Below, piece after piece: positions 28,323 through 37,066 of a stretch of DNA of 64,000 nucleotides. The stretch covers positions 1 through 64,000 of the forward strand of contig NC_019744.1 in the NCBI RefSeq assembly GCF_000317535.1. The letters are read 5' to 3'. Numbering within the stretch: position 1 is the first letter of the stretch; each line of letters opens with the position of its first letter. This DNA comes from Cylindrospermum stagnale PCC 7417. GTDB lineage: Bacteria > Cyanobacteriota > Cyanobacteriia > Cyanobacteriales > Nostocaceae. The position numbers were made by a program, and so were the translations under genes. Below the pieces are notes generated by a model. The model made no database searches and was not told the DNA's origin. It saw only the letters and a list, made by a program, of their open reading frames with translations.

Positions 28323-29381
28323 TTATTCAGATTTTAGTGATGCCATATCGATACAGAAGCGGTACTTGACATCGGACTTGAGCAGTCGCTCGTAAGCTTC
28401 GTTGACCTTTTGGATAGGGATAACTTCGACATCTGCGGTGATGTTATGCTCGCCACAAAAGTCGAGCATCTCCTGGGTTTCGGGAATACCGCCGATGTTT
28501 GACCCCGATAGACTGCGGCGGCCCATGATCAGGCTGAATGCCGAGACATCCAAGGGCTTCTCAGGTGCGCCGACAAGGGTGATGTTGCCGTCGCGACGGA
28601 GCAGGTTGAGATAGGCATTAATGTCGTGCTTGGCGGAGACGGTATCGAGGATGAAATCGAAGCTGCCAGCGTGCTTCTGCATTTCGTCAGCATTACGGGA
28701 GACGACCACTTCGTCAGCACCCAGGCGGAGTGCGTCTTCTTTCTTATCTGGTGAGGTGGTGAAGACGACGACCTGGGCACCGAACGCACGGGCGAACTTC
28801 ACGCCCATGTGTCCCAGTCCGCCGAGACCGACCACACCAACCTTCTTGCCCTTGGTGACACCCCAGTGGCGCATGGGCGAGTATGTTGTGATTCCAGCAC
28901 AAAGGAGCGGCGCAACCCCGGCAAGATCGAGGTTGGTGGGAACGCGCAGAACGAAGCGTTCATCGACGACGATGCTATCGGAGTAACCGCCCTTGGTGAC
29001 GCCTCCAAGGTGCTTGTCTGGGGAGTTGTAGGTGAGGGTCTGGTTCAGGCAGAACTGCTCAAAGCCAGCTTTACACTGGGGGCAGGTTCCATCTGAATCG
29101 ACCAGGCAGCCGACTGCCGCGATGTCGCCAGGCTGGTACTTGGTAACTGCCGAGCCGACTTTGGTGACGCGGCCCACGATCTCATGACCGGGAACAATTG
29201 GGTAGACAGTAGACGTGAAGCTGCTCCACTCGTTACGCACCGAATGAAGATCGGAGTGGCAGACGCCACAGAAAAGGATGGAGAGTTGCACGTCGTGTTC
29301 GGTTGGCTCGCGCCGCTCGATTGTGGTGGAGGCTAGTGGTGATGTTTCACTGACTGCGGAGTAAGCTTTGGTGTTGTACAT
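28323..29381 (-). CDS. Zinc-dependent NADP alcohol dehydrogenase (YahK/cinnamyl type)
   Basis: A medium-chain dehydrogenase of 352 aa. Catalytic zinc ligands: CGVCHSDLH and GHEIVGRV. The structural zinc cysteines lie in CPQCKAGFEQFC, and the Rossmann motif is GLGGLGHMGVKFA. The start MYNTKAYSAV (29381) has GGAG ten bases upstream; an in-frame ATG at 29420 would add 13 atypical residues. It probably reduces aldehydes to alcohols with NADPH. The ORF is GC-rich and lies 27 bases upstream of the aldo/keto reductase gene, so the two are likely cotranscribed. Confidence 0.92.
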   Translation of the reverse strand: MYNTKAYSAVSETSPLASTTIERREPTEHDVQLSILFCGVCHSDLHSVRNEWSSFTSTVYPIVPGHEIVGRVTKVGSAVTKYQPGDIAAVGCLVDSDGTCPQCKAGFEQFCLNQTLTYNSPDKHLGGVTKGGYSDSIVVDERFVLRVPTNLDLAGVAPLLCAGITTYSPMRHWGVTKGKKVGVVGLGGLGHMGVKFARAFGAQVVVFTTSPDKKEDALRLGADEVVVSRNADEMQKHAGSFDFILDTVSAKHDINAYLNLLRRDGNITLVGAPEKPLDVSAFSLIMGRRSLSGSNIGGIPETQEMLDFCGEHNITADVEVIPIQKVNEAYERLLKSDVKYRFCIDMASLKSE

Positions 29382-29447
29382 AAATTGATGCTCCAATCTG
29401 GAAGATAAACTGGTTTCCATCTACTTGGTCTTGAATCTGCCCTGGTT

Positions 29448-29539
29448 AGGACTTACGCAAGAACCCTCTCAAACCCTTATTCCTTCGTGTCCTTTGCGTT
29501 CTTTGCGGTTCGTTTCTTCATGATGAAAGCGTAAGTCCT
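29448..29539. mobile_element. MITE-like element with GGACTTACGCA ends (copy 4)
   Basis: AGGACTTACGCAA (29448-29460) and GCGTAAGTCCT (29529-29539) bound a 92-bp element. It sits inside the foreign island, directly against the end of a broken cupin reading frame, so it inserted after the island arrived in a genome carrying this repeat family. Confidence 0.75.
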
Positions 29540-29633
29540 GCTGGTATTGTTCGTCGCTGACCTTGGACATCCAGTCCACGGGCTTGCCGTCGAGTACCTC
29601 CTGAGTGGCGATATGAGTCATCACCGTTGTTGC
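29540..29633 (-). pseudogene. Cupin C-terminal remnant 1
   Basis: The minus strand reads [20 protein letters not shown] then [10 protein letters not shown], the C-terminus of small cupin proteins (family ending typically WHGATP...DEQY). An upstream in-frame stop and the lack of the barrel domain show it is a fragment. A similar remnant lies at 30516. Confidence 0.65.
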
Positions 29634-29682
29634 TTAAGGTGGCGATCGCGACAATGGTTTGTTGTCGTACTGGCGACGAACA

Positions 29683-30459
29683 TCACTGCACCGTTTGGCC
29701 GCCGTCGATGATCATGGCGTGCCCAACGACGAAGGCAGCCGCGTCCGAGCACAGCCAGACGACGGCCGCAGCGATCTCCTCAGGCTTGCCCATCCGTCCG
29801 ACCGGCTCCTGGGCAATCACCTTCGCGCGTCCTTCCTCCGTACCGCCTGTGAAGCGACCCATCATCGGGGTGTCGATGTAGCCGGGACAGACGGCGTTGA
29901 CGCGGATGTTCTGCGCGGCGTAGTCGAGGGCTGCTGCCTTGGTCAGTCCGATCACGCCATGTTTCGCGGCGGTGTACGCGGGGCTACCCTTGATGCCGAT
30001 GATTCCTGCGCCTGAGGACGTATTGACGATTGCGCCGCGTCCCTGCTTGAGGAGCAGCGGGATCTCGTGCTTCATGCACAGGAAAACGCCTCGGAGGTTG
30101 ATGTCGATAATCCGGTTCCACTCCTCCTCCTCGTACTCCGCAGTCGGAGCCGCCTTCCTCGGCTCGATGCCCGCGTTGTTGAAGGCGAAGTCCAGCCGCC
30201 CGAAAGCCTCAACGGTCTTGTCCAGCGCAGCTTTCACGTCCTCGACCCGCGTCACATCGCACCTAACGGCGATCGCCCGCCCGCCGAGTTCCTCGATCAT
30301 GCGCGCCGTTTCTTGATTGCCCTGTTCTGAAATATCAGCAACCACCACCCTGGCACCCTCACGGGCAAACGCCAGCGCCGTAGCTCGACCGATACCGCTC
30401 GCTGCTCCGGTCACAAACGCTACCTTTCCTATGTAGCTTCCATTCTCGTTCCTTGTCAT
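29683..30459 (-). CDS. Short-chain dehydrogenase/reductase (SDR)
   Basis: A classical 258-aa SDR. It has the cofactor motif TGAASGIG, NNAG, the catalytic SSG/YTAAK pair (Ser, Tyr-x-x-x-Lys) and the C-terminal GGQTVQ. The Asp after the second beta strand (VVVADIS) suggests NAD(H) preference. The codons are strongly GC-biased relative to the plasmid backbone. It lies between two cupin remnants and is co-oriented with the ADH and AKR genes. Substrate unknown; such proteins often come in quinone/aldehyde detoxification cassettes with an AraC regulator. Confidence 0.92.
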   Translation of the reverse strand: MTRNENGSYIGKVAFVTGAASGIGRATALAFAREGARVVVADISEQGNQETARMIEELGGRAIAVRCDVTRVEDVKAALDKTVEAFGRLDFAFNNAGIEPRKAAPTAEYEEEEWNRIIDINLRGVFLCMKHEIPLLLKQGRGAIVNTSSGAGIIGIKGSPAYTAAKHGVIGLTKAAALDYAAQNIRVNAVCPGYIDTPMMGRFTGGTEEGRAKVIAQEPVGRMGKPEEIAAAVVWLCSDAAAFVVGHAMIIDGGQTVQ

Positions 30460-30515
30460 TTTTTACTCCTTGAATTTTTCACCTAACAAGGTCTTAAAAC
30501 CGCCGGATGCGGATA

Positions 30516-30641
30516 TCAGTTGTGATATTGCTCGTCGCTGACCTGTTCCATCCAGTCCACGGGCTTGCCGTCGAGCCATTCCTGAATGGCGATGTGCGTC
30601 ATAGCCGTGGTTGCTGTGGCACCGTGCCATTTGGGTGGCTG
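30516..30641 (-). pseudogene. Cupin C-terminal remnant 2
   Basis: The minus strand reads [40 protein letters not shown]: the last third of a cupin-domain protein ([14 protein letters not shown] is typical). The codons before it (30642-30818) do not look like the family, so the N-terminal barrel has been lost. About 100 bases are clearly similar to 29540-29633, in the same orientation, and the SDR gene lies between them. Confidence 0.7.
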
Positions 30642-30910
30642 TCCCAATCGTAGAGATTGAGCACTTATCGCCTCCTCTATCAATAGGGATGCAAATTTTT
30701 TCAGAAGCAAAGTCGTTTTGATACTATATTGGTTGTCAGTAGGCGAATCTCTTACCCAATCAAAACTGAGTTTTCTCTTAAATAAAAATCCAGAATGCTT
30801 ACAAGAAGCCGGAATCATTTTTCATTGCTTTAGCTTCATTCTAAGAATTCTCAAGGGCAAGCAATAAAACGATCGTCTAAAATTGTTGTACAATCCTGCT
30901 TTTCTTAGAA

Positions 30911-31894
30911 ATGAACGCTGCCAAAACGAGTGAAAAGTCCGATATCGATTTAATGAACGACCCGCAGGCAAAGCGCGAGGCAGACAGAGCGCAAGCTAAC
31001 AGAGATGAACTGACTGCCCGTATTGCACAGGTTATTCGTCGTGATGGGACGATTGAGCCGCTCAAAGGATTGCACTTCAACCGCTCCTCCTCGCCTTCTC
31101 CATGTGTTCATAGTGTTTCTATCCCTGCCTTTTGTATAATTGCCCAAGGCAGCAAAGAAGTTCTTCTGGGGTGCGATCGCTATCAGTACGACCCGATGCA
31201 TTATCTGCTGGCTACGGTCGAACTGCCGATTGTCAGCCAAATTCTGGAAGCGTCCAAGGCGCAACCGTACCTTAGCCTTCGCCTCGATCTCGACCCCACT
31301 CTCGTTGGCTCAGTCATGGTTGAGGCAGGGTATCCCTCATCGCGCAGCCGTGCTGATGTGAAAGCGATTGACGTCAGTCCGTTGGATACAAATCTGTTGG
31401 ACGCTGTGGTGCGGCTCGTCAGGCTTCTAGATTCCCCGAATGAAGCTCATGTTCTCGCACCACTGATTAAGCGGGAAATCATTTACCGGCTCCTGATGGG
31501 AGAGCAAGGTAATCGGCTCCGTTATATTGCAGTTCTGGGTGGCTATACTTACCACATCGCCAGAGCCGTCGCGCGACTTCGTAAAGACTTTAAGGAGCCG
31601 ATCAAGATTGAAAGCATCGCCCGAGAACTGGGAATGAGTGTTTCTGGCTTCCACCATCATTTCAAGTCTGTCACTGCCATGAGTCCCTTGCAGTTCCAGA
31701 AGCAACTGCGGCTACAGGAGGCTCGCCGTCTGATGCTGGGGGAAAACCTTGACGCTAGCAGTGCTGCCTACCGTGTGGGTTATGACGATGCCTCCCACTT
31801 TAACCGGGAGTACAAGCGGCTCTTTGGTGCACCACCGATGCGCGATGTGGAGCGGCTGCGAGAAGCTGCTAGGGAGACTGCTAGTTCTATATGA
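30911..31894 (+). CDS. AraC-family transcriptional regulator
   Basis: A 327-aa regulator. The N-terminal AraC_N effector domain has SKEVLLGCDRYQYDPMHYLL and the LPIVSQI strand. The C-terminal double helix-turn-helix follows: IESIARELGMSVSGFHHHFK, then AYRVGYDDASHFNREYKRLF. It is transcribed away from the SDR-ADH-AKR genes across a 450-base gap that still contains a cupin remnant. In comparable clusters this type of regulator activates the adjacent reductase genes, so it probably controls the cassette. It is GC-rich like the rest of the island and marks its right edge. Confidence 0.9.
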   Translation: MNAAKTSEKSDIDLMNDPQAKREADRAQANRDELTARIAQVIRRDGTIEPLKGLHFNRSSSPSPCVHSVSIPAFCIIAQGSKEVLLGCDRYQYDPMHYLLATVELPIVSQILEASKAQPYLSLRLDLDPTLVGSVMVEAGYPSSRSRADVKAIDVSPLDTNLLDAVVRLVRLLDSPNEAHVLAPLIKREIIYRLLMGEQGNRLRYIAVLGGYTYHIARAVARLRKDFKEPIKIESIARELGMSVSGFHHHFKSVTAMSPLQFQKQLRLQEARRLMLGENLDASSAAYRVGYDDASHFNREYKRLFGAPPMRDVERLREAARETASSI

Positions 31895-32065
31895 TGATCT
31901 CCTCAAGATGCCCTAATCTTGCCAGAAATCGCTACAACATAGCCTATTTTACCAGCAACAAATACTAAATTTGCGACATCTAAATACTGAAATTGATACA
32001 GAAAAAGCATTAATATATCGCTACGCGAAACATTTGTGAAAATCACTGTGTTTTAGGAGAGAATT

Positions 32066-32467
32066 ATGCAATCTGTACTTAATTTCATGATTGAACTTAT
32101 CTTTGTAACTTTCTTCATAACTATGTTTGTAGAATTTGTTGTAGGATTTTTGCAATTACTACAACATACAGCATCAGCTACACCAGAAAGTGTATCAAAT
32201 TTAATAGCCATAGTCAATAAACCAACTATCTTTAAACAATTAGCTGACCCTTGGACAATGGAATTTGAAAGCGAAACTTTACACTGCGGAGCTATTAAGA
32301 TTGAAACAATTGTCTTTCCTCTTCCTACATTGAAATTATTACCACCTGCAAAAGAAATTCAACCAGAACCAAAACGCCGAGGAAGACCTAAAAAGATTAA
32401 TACAACATCAACTCCAAAAACTACCTCTACACGCAAGCGAAAATCACCTCAAAAAGCTGTTGCATAA
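32066..32467 (+). CDS. Membrane-anchored protein with AT-hook tail
   Basis: I recognise no family for this 133-aa protein. Residues 1-32 are strongly hydrophobic (LIFVTFFITMFVEFVVGFLQ), one membrane segment. A middle part of about 55 residues follows, then a basic end with KRRGRPKK (an AT-hook core, RGRP) and Lys/Thr/Ser-rich sequence. The topology suggests an inner-membrane protein with a cytoplasmic DNA-binding tail, which might tether plasmid DNA to the membrane. The Shine-Dalgarno AGGAG is eight bases before the ATG. A highly structured stretch starts seven bases after the stop. Confidence 0.7.
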   Translation: MQSVLNFMIELIFVTFFITMFVEFVVGFLQLLQHTASATPESVSNLIAIVNKPTIFKQLADPWTMEFESETLHCGAIKIETIVFPLPTLKLLPPAKEIQPEPKRRGRPKKINTTSTPKTTSTRKRKSPQKAVA

Positions 32468-32473
32468 ATAAAA

Positions 32474-32619
32474 AAAGGGAATAAATTCCATAAATAATCC
32501 TGTTGGAGAATATATTAAAGAAGCCTAAGAGCTAAATAATGCTATTGCTAAAACCCAATTTTATGGGTTAGGTGTTAGTTAATAGGCTTTGAATTCTCCA
32601 ACAGTATCCTGCTCCCTTT
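32474..32619 (+). ncRNA. Possible structured RNA or palindromic element (about 146 nt)
   Basis: Nested pairings: AAAGGGA (32474-32480) with TCCCTTT (32613-32619); a perfect 12-bp stem CTGTTGGAGAAT (32500-32511) with ATTCTCCAACAG (32593-32604); AAGCCTA (32521-32527) with TAGGCTT (32583-32589); GCTAA (32531-32535) with TTAGT (32575-32579); and an inner hairpin AACCCA/TGGGTT (32552-32557, 32564-32569). Such concentric helices fit a folded RNA in the 3' region of the preceding gene, or a MITE. I cannot assign it to a known class. Confidence 0.45.
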
Positions 32620-33274
32620 AGGTGGACAAAAATATTTGCCGTCATTGCGTATCCCTTACAGGAGCCGCAGGCATACGAAGCACAGCAATCTCAAACCCTT
32701 GCGTAAAGCCTTCGGCATAGCTGCGCTTACCGCGAAGCGTGTCCGCAGGACTTATACTTCATTTCGGGTTGCTTCATTTGCAATGAGATTGTGTAATTAA
32801 TTATGTTTACCTACTTACGATAGACTACCAACTTTTTACAAGTTTAGTCCCAACGCAGCTTCTCCAAGATTCAATTAGATTCATATCTGATGCTAATCTC
32901 ATCACTAAAAACATTAACAAAAAACAGAGAATAATAGGATATTCTTACAACCTCTTGATAGTTACAGCACTTTGCGTAACGGTTAGGTACAAGAGTTGAG
33001 GACATCAACTGGAAAATAAGATAAAACCTGTGTCAGTTAGTCGCGCAAAGTGTTGTAACAGTTATTCTTGACAAGATGTATTTACTCTGTTTATACTATC
33101 GAATATAAGATTGGTGCATTCAATATTCGTATGGTAATTGATGGATAGAAACCATACAACTTTAGTTTATTAAACGACTATAAAGTACAGTTAATATAAC
33201 TCTACGACTGGAAATCAGCATAGAAAATGTAATTCATCAAAATATAACCTTCTGTAAATAACCTCTGGATAACT
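32620..33274. other. Repeat-rich gap
   Basis: No gene is supported. The stretch 32640-32800 is made of short palindromic repeats of the kind scattered in Nostoc genomes (GCAATCTCA at 32685 with TGAGATTG at 32782). A separate MITE lies at 32961-33059. Confidence 0.5.
32961..33059. mobile_element. 99-bp MITE with 16-bp inverted ends
   Basis: GTTACAGCACTTTGCG (32961-32976) and CGCAAAGTGTTGTAAC (33044-33059) are inverted repeats with one mismatch. The core is non-coding. The ends differ from both other MITE families in this window. Confidence 0.7.
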
Positions 33275-33706
33275 ATGCAAATTATTTGTCCTAAATGCAA
33301 AAGTGATAATTGCCGTAAATTATCCCTAATTCATCAGGAAAATGTAATCCATAGCACAGGCATAATCAGAGGTTCTATAGGCTCAAAGTCCACTGCTGCT
33401 TATAAAAATGAAACTAAGACCACATCACTTGGCAAGACAGTAGCTCCACCAGGAAAACCAAAGTCAAATATCATCTTAATTCTTAAGACCATCTTTATTG
33501 CCTGGGGAAGCATTGTACTATGTACTGTTTTCAAAGCATTTTTTTTGCTTCAACTATTATTGTTCATCGTTTTACCTTTATATTCATTTTTGGCATTCAA
33601 GAAAAACATTTTATACTCACGTAAATATCCTAAGCTTCAGAAAAAATGGGAGGATTCCTTCATGTGTCAGCGTTGCGGAAACATCTTCGATAACATCGAA
33701 GTATAG
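33275..33706 (+). CDS. Zinc-ribbon membrane protein
   Basis: A 143-aa protein with CPKC at residues 5-8 and CQRC near the C-terminus (about 131-134), which together could form one zinc ribbon. Between them lie two close hydrophobic segments (about 68-85 and 88-106). Both Cys pairs would then be on the same, presumably cytoplasmic, side. No family is recognised. It stands alone: its 3' end converges with the ParM-like gene, and about 570 bases of repeats precede it. Confidence 0.7.
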   Translation: MQIICPKCKSDNCRKLSLIHQENVIHSTGIIRGSIGSKSTAAYKNETKTTSLGKTVAPPGKPKSNIILILKTIFIAWGSIVLCTVFKAFFLLQLLLFIVLPLYSFLAFKKNILYSRKYPKLQKKWEDSFMCQRCGNIFDNIEV

Positions 33707-33755
33707 AGTTATTTTAAATAAGTTATTTATCACATTTTTTTATAATTAAGAAGAC

Positions 33756-34979
33756 CTAAAGCCTATCTGGCATTTCCAGAAATCCCTTAGGTTTTTGTGA
33801 AGACAAGCTGACAACCTTACTTCCTGAAACAGAAGAAGTATAGCTATTATCATCACTATCTTTCTTGATTAAATTACTCACTCCAAATAACACTTGATAC
33901 AGCGCCCACACATCTGCTAATCGCACTCCCATTCCCACTTTATCCAGTCCTGGGGGAATCTCTACGCCACCATTCCAAATCAATTTAACATTGCTGTAAT
34001 AAGTCTCTAACTCCGGCTTGAGGTACTTTGCAGTTCCACCGCATAAAATCATTTCGTCAGTATCACGGGGTACTTCCTGCAATAACCACCGCACCAACGC
34101 TCGAAAATATTCATCCCGACTAAGTTTGAGTGCAAATGACATCTCTTGTGCTTCCACCAAAACCTCAGCAGTATTTTTGCGCCGTGATAACGTAGCTAAA
34201 GCTTCGGGGTTACATTCAGAGCCTGCTGCTATTATCGCCGCAATTACCTGTGGGTCGTCTTTTAATAAACCACTGCACCGTCTGACAAAATCATCCAACA
34301 TCCATGACATCCCAAAGGTATTCGATACTCCTGGATTTACTGCACCTTTAGTAGATATCTGCACAGAAGCATTGCGATATCCCAACATCACCACCGCAAG
34401 GTTACAATTCTTAATTTCAGCCCCTAAAATAGTACGACGGTGCAGATAAATACCTGAGCCTTCAGGCTTGACATTAAAATATAGTAACTTGACTCGCATT
34501 TCACCAGTAGGTGTCTTAAATTTTTTCAATCCCTGTCTTAGTTTCTGCTCTAGTCGCTCCTTGTCCTGATATTCTGATGGTGGCAGCAAAACGGCGATCG
34601 CTACTGTTAATTTACTCATCAGCTTTAATTTTTGACACAGCACCCACAAAATTCCGCAAATCTTTGGAACCGCACTTTCCTCTTTCAGTTGCTTCAGTAG
34701 CGAATTACCACCATATTTGTACCTTGCGAGAAAACCAACAGCATAATATTCTTCGCCAATACCCACCCAGCAGGTGTTCTCTGGATCTGTTTCACCAGAT
34801 TTGGTTCTTTCATAGTTTTCCATTGATGCAGCTGATACATCAGCTATCTCTGGTTCCATACACAACAACATAGGAAAGGTATTTTGAGCAGGTACACTAG
34901 CAATAACTTTGATTTGAGAACCACCTAAATCTATAGCCAGTCTTAAATCCGGGACTACAACATTTACAGGTTTAGTCAT
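33756..34979 (-). CDS. ParM/StbA-like actin-family ATPase
   Basis: A 407-aa actin-fold ATPase. Phosphate-1 motif: AIDLGGSQIKV (15-25). A connect/phosphate-2-like region follows (NLAVVMLGYRNASVQ), and an adenosine motif near the C-terminus (MILCGGTAKYL). ParM-type filaments push plasmid copies apart. The gene on the same strand 205 bases upstream encodes an acidic-tailed protein that may be its DNA-binding adaptor. With parA-parB at 13.2 kb this gives the plasmid two unrelated segregation systems. Confidence 0.82.
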   Translation of the reverse strand: MTKPVNVVVPDLRLAIDLGGSQIKVIASVPAQNTFPMLLCMEPEIADVSAASMENYERTKSGETDPENTCWVGIGEEYYAVGFLARYKYGGNSLLKQLKEESAVPKICGILWVLCQKLKLMSKLTVAIAVLLPPSEYQDKERLEQKLRQGLKKFKTPTGEMRVKLLYFNVKPEGSGIYLHRRTILGAEIKNCNLAVVMLGYRNASVQISTKGAVNPGVSNTFGMSWMLDDFVRRCSGLLKDDPQVIAAIIAAGSECNPEALATLSRRKNTAEVLVEAQEMSFALKLSRDEYFRALVRWLLQEVPRDTDEMILCGGTAKYLKPELETYYSNVKLIWNGGVEIPPGLDKVGMGVRLADVWALYQVLFGVSNLIKKDSDDNSYTSSVSGSKVVSLSSQKPKGFLEMPDRL

Positions 34980-35184
34980 TTTATTACTCCCTGGTAAGAA
35001 ACTTTTTTGAACTCAATTCAATTACTTGTCCTCAGAGCAATCAGGCTGAGAATAAAAATTATATTTTAGAAAACAAGGTTTTATATTTCACAAATTCTAA
35101 AAAAATATGTAGTAGTCTTATAGCAAGAGTTTCGCAAGTTTAACCAGAAGAAATAATAAATTAAGTTTCAAAGATTTTTACTTA

Positions 35185-35709
35185 TTAAAACAAGGCATCC
35201 ATTTCATCTCTAATAGCCTTCTCTTCGGCAGATAATTCAAGGTCTACTTCTATATCTACGTTATCATCATCCCAAAACTCATCATCTTGTTCAACCTGTT
35301 GAGACAAATTAAATTGATTATCGCTGTTAACTGTCTCTGTCAGTCTATTTTCAGAAGCAATAGGTTGTACTTCGTCATTAGAGGTACTCAGAGCTATTTC
35401 TAAACCTTCCGTACTTTGTAAGAGTATTTTAGGTGATGGCAAATCTAGCTTTAACTCTATTTGGATATAATTCCACTGTCGTGAAAGCTCGAAAAATGAC
35501 GATATCGCTAAGTTCTTTATTTTTTTCTCATCGGTACCACCTAAATTGACATATGCCATTGGCAGAAAACACATTCTGGCTGCTTCCCATAATAGTTCTT
35601 TTATGTTTTTATCATGGTACTTGAGTAAGTATTTTAATAACATCCCATCTAATGAATGTTCTCTAAACCTAAACCTAAGTCTAGTTTCTAACGATTTTTC
35701 TTCGCTCAT
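35185..35709 (-). CDS. Uncharacterised acidic-tailed protein, candidate adaptor of the ParM-like ATPase
   Basis: A 174-aa protein. The first 75 residues are basic and helical (TRLRFRFREHSLDGMLLKYL, KNIKELLWEAARMCFLPMAY). Then comes a variable linker and a very acidic C-terminus (QDDEFWDDDNVDIEVDLEL) ending in EMDALF, which distantly resembles a clamp-binding or SSB-type terminal peptide. No family is recognised. Its position just before the ParM-like gene, same strand, fits the ParR slot of segregation operons, but I see no clear ribbon-helix-helix. Confidence 0.65.
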   Translation of the reverse strand: MSEEKSLETRLRFRFREHSLDGMLLKYLLKYHDKNIKELLWEAARMCFLPMAYVNLGGTDEKKIKNLAISSFFELSRQWNYIQIELKLDLPSPKILLQSTEGLEIALSTSNDEVQPIASENRLTETVNSDNQFNLSQQVEQDDEFWDDDNVDIEVDLELSAEEKAIRDEMDALF

Positions 35710-36565
35710 ATAATACTGTGCTTTTAAAGCGAACTAATCTATGTCTAGGGAATACATCAAGCGGCAATAATATTTTTTTGCCTTGCACCAAATATCTTGC
35801 AACATTCATCAACAAGTTGAAAACCAACAAAAAGTATAAATCGACTATATTTTTTGATAGATTGTTGCTCGGTCTTGATATAAGCTGTTGTGCTTTTGAT
35901 TTGCACATCAAGGGCGGGCAAGACTTGTACTGAGCTTGTCGAACGCGAACAGCGTCTCGTAGAGAAGTATGCCCATCCCACAAGAGTTATATTAAATAAT
36001 GTTATGCAAATTATAGAATTTTCAGCTTACCTTATGCTTTAGTCCTTACTACAAGACCAAAACAGAATTTTTAAGTCTCATCATGCTAAAAATATACTAC
36101 AAGAGTAGTGCATGATGAGTTATCACAACTAAGTATAATTGCTTAATGTTTGGTGTGGGTCAAAAATGGTCACACAATGGGGACAAAGTGGGGACAACAT
36201 GGGCAATTTATATAATTTGGGGCAATATAAAATGGTCGAAGAGGTTATTTTGATTCAAAAAATCATTTGATAGTGCCACTTTTTGGGTTCGAGATGGGGA
36301 CGGCGTGGGGACGATAAATTGAGTCCACTATCTTGCGGATATCACTGTGATAAACCCTTCAAACCTTGACTAAATAAGGATTTAGCTGATGTCAAAACAA
36401 TAGTATTCAATAGTATTCAATAATACAAATTTCTGCACTGAGCAAGATTCCTGGTGAGACGCAAGCCATGTTGCCTGTATGCGCTGTACGCGCATACCGC
36501 CCCCTCAAAAAGGGGCGACGGCAACGGCTTGCTCCTGCGGAGGGCTATTTTTGGAGATAGTCGTG
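35710..36565. other. Putative origin of transfer region
   Basis: No gene is supported. Features: a long imperfect hairpin CTCATCATGC (36077-36086) with GCATGATGAG (36110-36119) and an inner ACTAC/GTAGT; four TGGGGAC motifs (about 36177, 36188, 36297, 36305), two in each of two clusters; and, right before mobC, two adjacent perfect hairpins TATGCGC/GCGCATA (36478-36496) and CGCCCC/GGGGCG (36498-36517). Hairpins and direct repeats just upstream of relaxosome genes are typical of oriT. Confidence 0.5.
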
Positions 36566-36958
36566 ATGTCAAATAAAACGAAGAGGACTGATGGAGTTGC
36601 CAGAAAAATTACGCATCCTGTTCGCTTTGCTGCTGATGAGTATGAGCAACTGAAGAAAAAGGCTTATGAAGCCAGGGTGAGCATTACAGAATTTATTCGA
36701 CGTGCTGCACTAAGGCGGCGTGTTGTGGAATCTCCACCTCCTCCACAGTTAAACTGGAAATTGTACGAAGAACTAAATGCTATTGGGGTGAATCTTAACC
36801 AAATAGCTAAAGCGGCAAACAAAGCAGCGAAGTCTGGACAAGATGTGAATATTGATGTTGAACAGCTACAAAATTTAGTAGAATCTCTGCATACATCCAT
36901 CAGGGAAACCCAGTTGCAATTACTGGAGTGTGGGGTAACAGAGGATGAGCAGGAATAG
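36566..36958 (+). CDS. mobC: MobC-like relaxosome accessory protein
   Basis: A 130-aa protein. Its ribbon-helix-helix-like N-terminal part has ITHPVRFAADEYEQLKKKAY followed by VSITEFIRRAALRRR. A MobC signature, LYEELNAIGVNLNQIAKAAN, follows. MobC binds oriT and helps the relaxase open the strands. The start at 36566 has GGAGA eight bases upstream; the frame is open from 36479 but those codons overlap the hairpins of the putative oriT. The relaxase gene starts 108 bases downstream. Confidence 0.88.
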   Translation: MSNKTKRTDGVARKITHPVRFAADEYEQLKKKAYEARVSITEFIRRAALRRRVVESPPPPQLNWKLYEELNAIGVNLNQIAKAANKAAKSGQDVNIDVEQLQNLVESLHTSIRETQLQLLECGVTEDEQE

Positions 36959-37066
36959 TTATTTTAGTTATTGAGCGATCGCCCTGGCAAGTCAGTGTGC
37001 TTCTCACCATCACCTTCATATCCCCATGTCACCCAATGACCAAGCGATCGCCTCGAAGGAGACTCT

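Noticed and set aside
30642-30818. Possible N-terminal part of the cupin remnant at 30516
   Set aside because: The open frame continues, but the residues do not resemble a cupin and base composition changes; treated as non-coding.
34018-34449. Plus-strand frame of 143 codons opposite the ParM-like gene
   Set aside because: Shadow of the ParM-like coding sequence; no start signal or family pattern.
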